Source of the DNA: an uncultured Propionibacteriaceae bacterium
GTDB lineage: Bacteria; Actinomycetota; Actinomycetes; Propionibacteriales; Propionibacteriaceae
Direction of reading: 5' to 3'
Length of the DNA: 6,108 bases
NCBI GenBank assembly: GCA_937859105.1
Contig: CALMAD010000327.1
Location: forward strand, 1 to 6,108
The position numbers and the translations under genes were made by a program. Of this stretch, positions 1 to 6,071 are shown piece after piece. The notes under the pieces are model-generated. The model had not been told where the DNA came from, ran no database searches, and saw only the letters and a list, made by a program, of their open reading frames with translations. Positions within the stretch are counted from its first letter, which is position 1. The number at the start of each line of letters is the position of its first letter.

Positions 1-1797
1 TGACGACCGCCCACAGCAGCAGGGCGATGATCGCGACGATGACGACGAGGCCGACGATTCGACCCAGCGTGTAGCCGAGGTTGAGCTGGGAGTTCCAGCG
101 GTACGGCGCCCCCAGCGAGATCTCGCCCTTGATGCGGGCGCCGGTGTTCCAGGCGACCGTGCCGGCCAGGCCCGCGAGGGCGAACGGCAGCACCCACGTC
201 GACGACTGGCCGAACCCGCCACCGATGACGAAGACGGCGACCGCGATCGCCAGCAGGACGACGCTGACGATGCCCATCGCCCGCGCCATCCCGGAGGACG
301 GGTGGTCGTGCGTCTCGGTCGGCAGCGGCTTTCCGGCGTTCGCGGCGGACAACTCGTGGGCCCGCATGGCCGCGGGAGAACCGAGCTCCGACTGCGGCTT
401 GCGCGCGGTCTCGCGGTTGAAGATCGCCGCTGCGGCCGCGACGAGGCACACCACGGTCGTGAAGACCGCGGCCGGCATCCAGTTCGCGTAGTTCGGGGCC
501 GTCGTTCCGTTGGGCCGGACGACCGAGCCCTGCAGCACCGTGATGATCGACGGGGCGAACCCGCCGAGCGCGAAGCCGAACTGCGTCGAGATCGCCATGC
601 CGGAGACGCGGACCTTGGTCTCGAACTGCTCGCTGAACATGCCGAGACCGGCGCCGCTGTAGCCCGAGTAGACGATGCCGAGCGTGAGGATGCCCCACAC
701 GAAGATCATCGGGACGTCCTGATGAACGACCGACAGGATGAACGGCCAGATCAGCACCGCGCAGCCCAGCGGGGCGAGCAGGTAGACCGGCTTGCGGCCG
801 ATGCGGTCGGACAGGGCGCCGAAGCCCATGATCGCGAAGATCGCGACCACGTTCGCGAGGATCTGCATCGTCAGGATGGTCACGCGGCTGATGCCCAGGC
901 CGGTGCCGTAGTTGAGCGCGTAGATCGACATGACCGTCGAGACCACCGAGATGAAGCAGGCCATCAGGACCCGCGAGACGCTCGGCAGGTAGAACCAGCC
1001 CAGCCAGGTGATCGGCGAGACGTCCTCGGCGGACAGGGCGAGCCCGTGGGCCTTGCGCTCCGAGCGCTCGGCGGCGTGCCGCTGGGCCTCTTCCTCCTCG
1101 TGGGCCTTCTCCATCTCCTCGCGAGCCTGCTCGGCCCGGAATTCCGGGGTCTCCTCCACCGACCGGCGCACCCACCAGGCCAGCAGCATGACGAGCACCG
1201 ACGCCAGGAACGGGATGCGCCAGGCCCAGCCGTACAGGATCTCGTCGGGCAGGGCCGCCAGCGGCAGGAACACCGCCGTGGCCAGGATGAACCCGAGCTG
1301 CGTGCCGCCCAGCGTGAACGACGACCAGAAGCCGCGCGTCTTGTCGGTCGAGTGCTCCAGCACCATCGAGGTCGCGGACGACTGCTCGCCGGCCACCGCG
1401 AAGCCCTGCAGGACGCGCAGCAGCACGATCAGCGCCGGGGCGAGCCCCCCGACCATCGCATAGGTGGGCAGCAGGCCGATCACGAACGTCGAGGCACCCA
1501 TGCCGAACAGGGTCAGGAAGAGCACGAGCTTGCGCCCGTACTTGTCGCCCAGGAGCCCATGATGAACGAACCGATGGGCCGGACGAGGTACGCGACCCCG
1601 AACGAGGCCGTCGACATCACGTTCGCCTGGAACGAGTTGGTGGGGTCGTACATCAGCCGCGGGAAGATCAGCGACGCCGCCGTCCCGAAGATGAAGAAGT
1701 CGTAGTACTCGAGGGCGCTGCCGAGCCAGGCGGAGGCCGCGGCCTTCGTTACCTGCTTTCGGTCTTTCTTGGGAGGAGCGGCCGCGGCTGCGGTCAT
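1..1797 (-). pseudogene. MHS-type MFS transporter, one net frameshift near 1553, 3' end beyond the window
   Basis: From the ATG at 1797, with GAGAGAGG nine bases upstream, the protein begins like a metabolite:H+ symporter: basic N-terminus, then ALEYYDFFIFGTAA at 29-41, typical of MHS helix 1. The frame breaks at residue 82 and would stop at 1513 after 94 residues. Moving back one base at 1552 restores LGDKYGRK at 83-90, the conserved loop 2-3 motif, and I translated that frame without a stop from 1552 to the window edge, giving at least 599 residues. A second motif, GALSDRIGRK, lies at 327-336, and NRETARKP at 461-468 follows helix 12. About twelve membrane helices are visible. A charged loop spans about 211-260, and at least 139 residues with about three further hydrophobic segments follow helix 12. 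Context suggests import of a cyclic or hydroxylated carboxylate. If the missing base is a sequencing error, this is an intact gene. Confidence 0.88.
1549..1557 (-). other. Frameshift site in the transporter gene
   Basis: On the minus strand the bases read GGCTCCTGG. The N-terminal frame gives Gly-Ser-Trp and soon stops, while the downstream frame needs CTG GGC GAC starting at 1552. One extra base here, for example a third C or second T, would give Gly-(Ser or Phe)-Leu-Gly-Asp-Lys and join both halves. The site has no slippery heptamer of the X-XXY-YYZ kind, so programmed frameshifting is unlikely. Confidence 0.88.
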
Positions 1798-1806
1798 GGT
1801 GGAGAA

Positions 1807-1814
1807 CCTCTCTC
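1807..1814 (-). promoter_or_regulatory. Ribosome-binding site of the transporter gene
   Basis: GAGAGAGG on the minus strand lies nine bases before the ATG at 1797, in the 25-base gap after the TetR stop. It supports this start and shows that the transporter is translated independently of the TetR gene. Confidence 0.65.
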
Positions 1815-1822
1815 GTGGTTGG

Positions 1823-2491
1823 TTAGGCGCCGCCGTCGTCGGCGGGGCCGGGGGGTGCCGAGGAGACCAGCCAGCCGAGAATCATCTCGACGTACTGGTC
1901 GATGTCGCGGGCCAGCCGCGCGTCGTCCGCCATGGACACGCCGAACAGGGCCCGCACCGTGGGGGCGTTGGTGACGCGGAAGTTGGCCAGCGCGGTGACC
2001 ACGAGGTGGAGGTCCACCCCGGTGACCTCCGCCGTGAAGACGCCTTCCTCATGCCCACGGGCCAGCACGTCGTCGAGGATCTCGATGACCGGATGGCCGA
2101 GGACGTCCGCCCCGTCGCCGGTGAGGTGCGCCGCGTCCAGCAGGTTCTCCGCGCGAACGAGCTGGGCGAGGTGCGGATGGGAGTGGTGATACTCGAGCGT
2201 TTCCCGGACGTACCGCTCGACCGCCGCGCGCGGCGGCGCGTCGGCGAGATGCAGGGACGCCTCGAAGCGGCGGATCGCCGCGTAGGCGTCCTGCAGGCAC
2301 GCCCGGAAAAGCTCGTCTTTACTGCCGAAGCAGTAGTAGATCATCCGTTTCGTCGTCGAGGTCTCCGCGGCGATCTCGTCGACGCGGGCTCCGTAGTAGC
2401 CGACGCGGGTGAAGTGTTCGGAGGCGACCCGGAGGATCTCCTCCTTCGTGCGCGCGAGATCGCGCGTCGCTTCACCCGCAGCGTCCACCAT
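1823..2491 (-). CDS. TetR/AcrR family transcriptional regulator
   Basis: This 222-residue protein has the usual TetR length. The N-terminal DNA-binding domain runs from about 14 to 65: TKEEILRVASEHF forms the first helix, and the helix-turn-helix covers about 36-56, ending in TTKRMIYYCFGSKDELF, which is highly typical of the family. Residues 85-210 form the ligand-binding helical domain. The segment around 167-186 (ALANFRVTNAPTVRALFG) resembles the RutR/PF17938-type C-terminal domain, a memory-based assignment. The start at 2491 follows the dehydrogenase stop by five bases and has GAAGGGG eight bases upstream. The same frame is open further upstream into the dehydrogenase gene, but that part is a shadow with no TetR homology. 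Encoded inside the operon, it probably regulates this same operon by releasing DNA on binding a substrate or intermediate. Its operator is not proven. Confidence 0.94.
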   Translation of the reverse strand: MVDAAGEATRDLARTKEEILRVASEHFTRVGYYGARVDEIAAETSTTKRMIYYCFGSKDELFRACLQDAYAAIRRFEASLHLADAPPRAAVERYVRETLEYHHSHPHLAQLVRAENLLDAAHLTGDGADVLGHPVIEILDDVLARGHEEGVFTAEVTGVDLHLVVTALANFRVTNAPTVRALFGVSMADDARLARDIDQYVEMILGWLVSSAPPGPADDGGA

Positions 2492-2496
2492 GCTTG

Positions 2497-3378
2497 TTAC
2501 CCCTTCTTCGATTCCAGGAGACGCTCGAACGCGTCGTAGACGAACTCGGCGTCGGGCTCGACGCCCGTGAAAATCCGGAACGCCTCGACGGCCTGCTCGG
2601 CCGCCATGCCTCCCCCGGTGAGCGTCGCACAACCGGCGGCCCTCGCGTCCTGAATCAACGGGGTGTCGAGCGGCAGATACACGCAGTCGCCGACCCACAT
2701 CTCGGGCCGCAGCAACTCCTTCGGAACGGCGGAGCCCTCCTGGTGCCCCGTCATGCCGAACGTCGTCGCGTTCACCACGCCGGACGCGGTCGCCATGCTG
2801 GCCGCCAGGTCGGTGCCCGGCTCGACGCGGTCGACCCCGAAGAGCTCCCCCATGCGGGCCACGAGGGCGTCGACGCGGCTCTGGTCGATGTCGAAGATGG
2901 TGATCTTCTTCAGGCCCATGTCCAGCAGGCCGTACGCGACGGCCGAGCCGGCGCCGCCGGCGCCCATGAGGACCACGTGGCTGAGGTCGGCGTCCGGCAG
3001 GTTGCGCTGCAGCGAGTGCGCGAAGCCGCACCAGTCGGTGTTGTGGCCGATCCGGCGTCCGTCGGGCTGGAACACGACGGTGTTGACCGCCTGGAGCTGC
3101 TGCGCGCGATCGGAGAGCTCGTCGAGCAGCGGGATCACGAGTTGCTTACAGGGCGCCGTGATGTTCATCCCGGTGAAGCCGAGACGCTGCCCCCAGGCCA
3201 GGATGTCGGCGAGATCGCGGGGGCCGACATCCAACACGTCCAGGTCGATGGGGCGATACGTCACGCTCATCCCCATCTGGCGACCGGTCATCTCCTGCAT
3301 CGGCGGGGTGAACGACCCAGAGATCGCCTCGCCGACGAGGCCGAACATGTGGGTTACTGGTCTGATTCCTTCGAACAT
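2497..3378 (-). CDS. Shikimate dehydrogenase family oxidoreductase, quinate/shikimate dehydrogenase-like, probably NAD-preferring
   Basis: This 293-residue protein should reversibly oxidise a ring hydroxyl of shikimate, quinate or a related cyclic acid. The substrate domain (about 1-105) has SGSFTPPM at 20-27, the place of the carboxylate-binding SxS motif, here Ser-Phe-Thr. NITAPCK at 72-78 carries the catalytic Lys78, and GHNTDWCGF at 111-119 carries the catalytic Asp115. The Rossmann domain has GAGGAG at 139-144. Asp163, at the end of the second strand (IFDID), replaces the basic or Asn-Arg-Thr pattern of NADP-dependent AroE and predicts NAD use. GGGM and Gln262 (255-262) close the substrate site. 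Ser-x-Thr plus the acidic cofactor residue point to the catabolic quinate/shikimate class (QsuD-like) rather than biosynthetic AroE. The start at 3378 is preferred over an in-frame ATG at 3423 because AGGAGG lies six bases upstream of it and the family motifs begin just after. Confidence 0.92.
   Translation of the reverse strand: MFEGIRPVTHMFGLVGEAISGSFTPPMQEMTGRQMGMSVTYRPIDLDVLDVGPRDLADILAWGQRLGFTGMNITAPCKQLVIPLLDELSDRAQQLQAVNTVVFQPDGRRIGHNTDWCGFAHSLQRNLPDADLSHVVLMGAGGAGSAVAYGLLDMGLKKITIFDIDQSRVDALVARMGELFGVDRVEPGTDLAASMATASGVVNATTFGMTGHQEGSAVPKELLRPEMWVGDCVYLPLDTPLIQDARAAGCATLTGGGMAAEQAVEAFRIFTGVEPDAEFVYDAFERLLESKKG
2500..2506 (-). promoter_or_regulatory. Ribosome-binding site of the TetR gene, overlapping the upstream gene's end
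   Basis: GAAGGGG on the minus strand lies eight bases before the ATG at 2491, within the last codons of the dehydrogenase gene. It supports this start and suggests that translation of the two genes is coupled. Confidence 0.7.
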
Positions 3379-3384
3379 ACTGAT

Positions 3385-3390
3385 CCTCCT
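3385..3390 (-). promoter_or_regulatory. Ribosome-binding site that fixes the dehydrogenase start
   Basis: AGGAGG on the minus strand lies six bases before the ATG at 3378, a near-ideal Shine-Dalgarno sequence. It decides against the longer in-frame start at 3423, whose extra 15 residues have no family counterpart. Confidence 0.85.
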
Positions 3391-3411
3391 CTCCGGCTCC
3401 GATGCCGGAGA
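3390..3411 (-). promoter_or_regulatory. Hairpin directly before the dehydrogenase ribosome-binding site
   Basis: A perfect 8-base inverted repeat, TCTCCGGC and GCCGGAGA, with a 6-base loop lies in the 69-base gap between the TIM-barrel and dehydrogenase genes, the largest gap in the operon. On the transcript its foot includes the first A of AGGAGG. No U-run follows, so it is not a canonical intrinsic terminator. It may tune translation or protect a processed mRNA end. The structure is seen directly; the role is inferred. Confidence 0.55.
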
Positions 3412-3447
3412 ACTAGTTGGCAAGTACAGATGCCGGGCGGCGTGCGG

Positions 3448-4269
3448 CTAACCGAGTTCGTTCTCGGCGAAGTACCGCTTCGCAGACTCGAGGCAGCGGG
3501 ACGCATACTCGGTGGCCCCCAGCTCGCGGAGCCGCTCGAGGTGCGGCTGCTCGATCGAGAAGACCGTGTCGTCCGGAAGACGGCGGACGAGGTCGGCGAT
3601 GCGGGCCCCGCCCTCTCCGACGTACAGGCGACGCTCGCGCACTTCCTCGCGCAGTGCTTCGAGATTTGCCGGTTTGGCCGCCGGGCAGTCGCACAGGTGC
3701 ACCATCGGGAACCACTCCGGGGGCAGGCTGTCGACAGCCTCCAGCGGGGTGTTCGCCCGATCCCAGTGGTAGATGTCGATGAGCATCCCCAGGTTGGGGG
3801 CGCCCACCTCCCGGATCAGCTCGGCGATTTCGTCCATCGTCTTCACCTTCGACAGCGGGACGAACTCCGCCACGACCTTCAGCCCGTGCTCCGCCGCCAG
3901 CGCCGCGACCTTGCCCAGGCCGTCGACCTGCTTGGCATGATCCTCGGTCCACACGCTGGTGAGCAGGACGCGGCCCCCCAGCTCCGCCCCCACCGCGATG
4001 GCGGGGGCGTAGCTGTCGTAGTCGACGTCGTCGAGCACGCGGGCCAGTTCGATGTCCCACACCTCGAGGCCCGTCGCATCCAACGCCGTGCGGGTCTTGG
4101 CGAGCAGCTTGCTGTCGTGCGCGAGGTCGAGGTTCGGCTCACCCGGCAACCCCATCGCGATCGGTCGGAAGCTGACGTAGTCGTACCCTGCCCGCGCAGC
4201 GACGTACACCTGGGCCGAGGGCTCCAGGACGCCGGTGGTCAGGTAGCCCAAGGAAAACTTGCGCGCCAT
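3448..4269 (-). CDS. Sugar phosphate isomerase/epimerase-like TIM-barrel protein (AP endonuclease 2 superfamily)
   Basis: This 273-residue cytosolic protein has the length and motif order of the xylose isomerase-like TIM-barrel family (PF01261), which includes inosose dehydratase/isomerase (IolE, IolI), hydroxypyruvate isomerase and 3-dehydroshikimate dehydratase. Likely divalent-metal ligands lie at barrel strand ends: Glu135 (VVAEF), Asp165 with His168 in the DxxH pattern (LIDIYHWD), His191 (MVHLCD) and Glu240 (SIEQPH). A GEGG turn at 218-221 matches the family's usual position before the last strands. The ATG follows the ThDP gene's stop by six bases and has only a weak ribosome-binding site, which suggests translational coupling. 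Fold and metal dependence are well supported. The reaction is not: beside a quinate/shikimate-type dehydrogenase it could dehydrate or isomerise a cyclic keto acid, but its N-terminal sequence does not look like the 3-dehydroshikimate dehydratases I remember. Confidence 0.9.
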   Translation of the reverse strand: MARKFSLGYLTTGVLEPSAQVYVAARAGYDYVSFRPIAMGLPGEPNLDLAHDSKLLAKTRTALDATGLEVWDIELARVLDDVDYDSYAPAIAVGAELGGRVLLTSVWTEDHAKQVDGLGKVAALAAEHGLKVVAEFVPLSKVKTMDEIAELIREVGAPNLGMLIDIYHWDRANTPLEAVDSLPPEWFPMVHLCDCPAAKPANLEALREEVRERRLYVGEGGARIADLVRRLPDDTVFSIEQPHLERLRELGATEYASRCLESAKRYFAENELG

Positions 4270-4275
4270 GATCGT

Positions 4276-6036
4276 CTAGTCCGTGCTCGAGTGGCCCTTG
4301 ACACCCTCCGGAGAGTAGATGTCCAGGATGTTCCAGTGGCCGGAGGTCGGCGTCGGAATGTTCCGCATCGGCGTGTCGATGAGGAACGGCTCGCCCGAAC
4401 CGAACGCCTCGGCGATGGCCTCCTCGAACTGCTCGGCCGACTCCACGCGGATGCTCTTGACGCCGTAGCCCTGCGCGATCGCGGCGTAGTCGATCCACAT
4501 GTCGTCGTCCTCGGACGAGAACGTCGTGCCGTAGGTCGTGTCGTAGTTGGCCTTCTCGAGACCCGCGATCGTGCCGAACGCGTTGTTGTTCATCACGACC
4601 CAGACGACCGGGATCTTCTCGCGGCGCGCCGTGGCGAGCACGGCCGGGTTCTGCCCGAAGCCGCCGTCGCCGATCAGCGCAACGACCGGACGATCCGGGG
4701 CGGCCAGCTTGACGCCGATCGCGGCGGCCGAGCCGAAGCCCATCGTCGCGTAGCCACCGGGCGTGACGAACGTGCCGGGCACCGTGATGTCGTACTGCTG
4801 ACCGACGCCGTTCTTGTTCCAGCCGACGTCGGTGACGATGTACGTGTCGGCCGGGATCGCCTCGCGCAGGTCGGCCAGGATGCGGGCCGGGTTCATCGGG
4901 AACTCGTCCGACGTCTGGTCGGGGACGAACCGCTCCTTGCGGGTCTTGCGCTCCTCGACGATCGCATCGATGAGTTCGGGGCGCTTCTTCCCCTCCGGCG
5001 CCAGCCGCTTCGCGACCTTCACCAGCACCTGCAGGGCCGACTTCAACTCGGCGACCGCGCCGATCTCGACCGGGTAGTTGCGGCCGATCTGCTCCGGATC
5101 GATGTCGATCTGCATGAGCTTGGTGGGCGGCATGTTGAAGGTGAACTCCGGGTACCACGACGAGGAGTCCGCCTCGGCGAACCGCGTGCCCAGACCGAGG
5201 ATCCAGTCCGCCGCCAGCGTCTGCTCGTTGGTGAACTTGACCCCCCAGAAGCCCGACATGCCCAGCACGTGCGGGTTGTCGTCGGGGACCGCGCCCTTGC
5301 CCATGAGGCTGTGCGCGACCGGCAGGTCGAGCAGGTCGACGAGCTCGGTGAGCTCCTCGCTCGCGCTCGCCAGCAGGACGCCGCCGCCCGCGTAGATCAG
5401 CGGGCGCTCGGCCTCGAGCAGGTTGCCGATGATCTTCTCCGCGACCTCTTCGCTGATGGTCGGCTTGGCGTAGTCGATGTGGTTCGTCAGCGCCCGGTCG
5501 ACGAGCCCCGGGTCGATCTCCAGCGAGAACAGATCCATCGGCACGTCCACGAGGACCGGGCCGGGGCGTCCGGACTCGGCGATCACGAAGGCGCGGTCGA
5601 GTACCTCGGGCAGCTTGTCCGCCTGGTCGACGCGGAAGGCGCGCTTCACGAACGGTCGGTAGATCTCCCACTGGTCGCCGTCGGCGTGATGGTTCACCTC
5701 CTGGTGGGGGTGCTTGCCGAAGTAGTACGTGGGCACGTCGCCCGCGATGACGACCATCGGGATCGAGTCGAGCGCGGCGTTCGCGACGCCGGTGGCGGCG
5801 TTGGTCAGGCCGGGCCCGAGGTGGCTGAGGACGACCGACGCGCGCCGGGTCACTCGGGCGTACCCGTCGGCCGCGTGCGAGGCGCTCTGCTCGTGCCGGA
5901 CGTTGATGAAGTCGATCTTGTCGCTCCGGCTGAGCGCGTCCAGGACAGCGATGTTCGTGTGGCCGCACAGGCCGAAGACCTTGGTGACGTCGCGGCCTTC
6001 GAGATAGCGGACGACTTCTTCTGAGGCGAGAGCCAT
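4276..6036 (-). CDS. Thiamine-diphosphate-dependent enzyme, acetolactate synthase superfamily (specific reaction unassigned)
   Basis: This 586-residue protein has the three-domain order of the acetolactate synthase/IolD/benzoylformate decarboxylase superfamily. The N-terminal pyrimidine-binding domain (about 1-170) has GLCGHT at 22-27, the catalytic Glu49 in RHEQ that activates ThDP, and SHLGPGLTN at 71-79. The central domain (about 190-345) has AGGGV at 216-220 and the MGKGAVPDDNPHVLGM stretch near 245-260. The C-terminal ThDP domain (about 385-565) has the metal motif GDG at 456-458, then 24 residues, then NN at 483-484. All key ThDP and Mg ligands are present, so it should be active. Glu49 argues against glyoxylate carboligase, which lacks it. 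No acetolactate synthase small subunit lies beside it, and its neighbours are catabolic, so a biosynthetic IlvB role is unlikely. Alternatives are an IolD-like or cyclohexane-1,2-dione hydrolase-like C-C hydrolase, or a 2-oxoacid decarboxylase or carboligase. The start at 6036 is supported by GAAGGGA seven bases upstream. It is the first gene of the operon. Confidence 0.93.
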   Translation of the reverse strand: MALASEEVVRYLEGRDVTKVFGLCGHTNIAVLDALSRSDKIDFINVRHEQSASHAADGYARVTRRASVVLSHLGPGLTNAATGVANAALDSIPMVVIAGDVPTYYFGKHPHQEVNHHADGDQWEIYRPFVKRAFRVDQADKLPEVLDRAFVIAESGRPGPVLVDVPMDLFSLEIDPGLVDRALTNHIDYAKPTISEEVAEKIIGNLLEAERPLIYAGGGVLLASASEELTELVDLLDLPVAHSLMGKGAVPDDNPHVLGMSGFWGVKFTNEQTLAADWILGLGTRFAEADSSSWYPEFTFNMPPTKLMQIDIDPEQIGRNYPVEIGAVAELKSALQVLVKVAKRLAPEGKKRPELIDAIVEERKTRKERFVPDQTSDEFPMNPARILADLREAIPADTYIVTDVGWNKNGVGQQYDITVPGTFVTPGGYATMGFGSAAAIGVKLAAPDRPVVALIGDGGFGQNPAVLATARREKIPVVWVVMNNNAFGTIAGLEKANYDTTYGTTFSSEDDDMWIDYAAIAQGYGVKSIRVESAEQFEEAIAEAFGSGEPFLIDTPMRNIPTPTSGHWNILDIYSPEGVKGHSSTD

Positions 6037-6043
6037 GGGCTTT

Positions 6044-6050
6044 TCCCTTC
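6044..6050 (-). promoter_or_regulatory. Ribosome-binding site of the ThDP enzyme gene
   Basis: GAAGGGA on the minus strand lies seven bases before the ATG at 6036. It overlaps the right half of the CCCTTCGAAGGG palindrome, so anything bound there could also affect translation initiation. Confidence 0.65.
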
Positions 6051-6056
6051 GAAGGG
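6045..6056. promoter_or_regulatory. Perfect 12-base palindrome CCCTTCGAAGGG, possible operator
   Basis: The palindrome has no spacer and sits 9 to 20 bases before the start of the first gene, overlapping its ribosome-binding site. With no loop it cannot fold as a simple RNA hairpin, so a protein-binding DNA site is the more natural reading. The local TetR protein is the obvious candidate, but such operators are often longer and no second full copy exists in the window. Confidence 0.35.
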
Positions 6057-6071
6057 GCGGCGACTAGCCGC
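6057..6071. promoter_or_regulatory. Inverted repeat GCGGC-GACTA-GCCGC in the leader
   Basis: Two perfect 5-base arms around a 5-base spacer abut the 12-base palindrome upstream of the first gene. This could be a second operator half-site arrangement or a small leader hairpin. In GC-rich DNA such short repeats arise by chance, so support is weak. Confidence 0.25.

Noticed and set aside
1540..1565. Programmed -1 ribosomal frameshifting in the transporter
   Set aside because: There is no slippery heptamer and no evident strong structure just downstream. A single missing base in a short run is simpler.
302..1705. Open plus-strand frame of 467 codons opposite the transporter
   Set aside because: Low-complexity Arg/Asp/Glu/Gln/His composition with no domain. 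The minus strand encodes a coherent membrane protein throughout.
2492..3031. Upstream extension of the TetR frame into the dehydrogenase gene
   Set aside because: The extra residues are Arg/Gly-rich without homology, and the start at 2491 has a good ribosome-binding site.
3390..3411. Intrinsic terminator after the TIM-barrel gene
   Set aside because: The stem is followed by GGAGGATCAGT and a start codon rather than a U-run, so termination is not supported.
3379..3423. Longer dehydrogenase start at 3423
   Set aside because: It adds 15 residues without a family counterpart and overlaps the hairpin. AGGAGG points to the ATG at 3378.
4139..5968. Open minus-strand frame of 609 codons overlapping the ThDP gene
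   Set aside because: Arg/Pro/Gly-rich shadow of the real frame, which has all ThDP motifs and a ribosome-binding site.
2494..6024. Open plus-strand frame of 1176 codons antisense to three genes
   Set aside because: It is rich in Arg, Val, Asp, His and Leu in a repetitive way, has no recognisable domain, and runs straight across gene boundaries. Long antisense frames are expected opposite GC-rich genes with strong third-position G/C bias.
4276..6036. Assignment as biosynthetic acetolactate synthase (ilvB) or glyoxylate carboligase
   Set aside because: No ilvN or ilvC neighbour and a catabolic setting argue against ilvB. Glu49 is present, whereas glyoxylate carboligase lacks the catalytic Glu.
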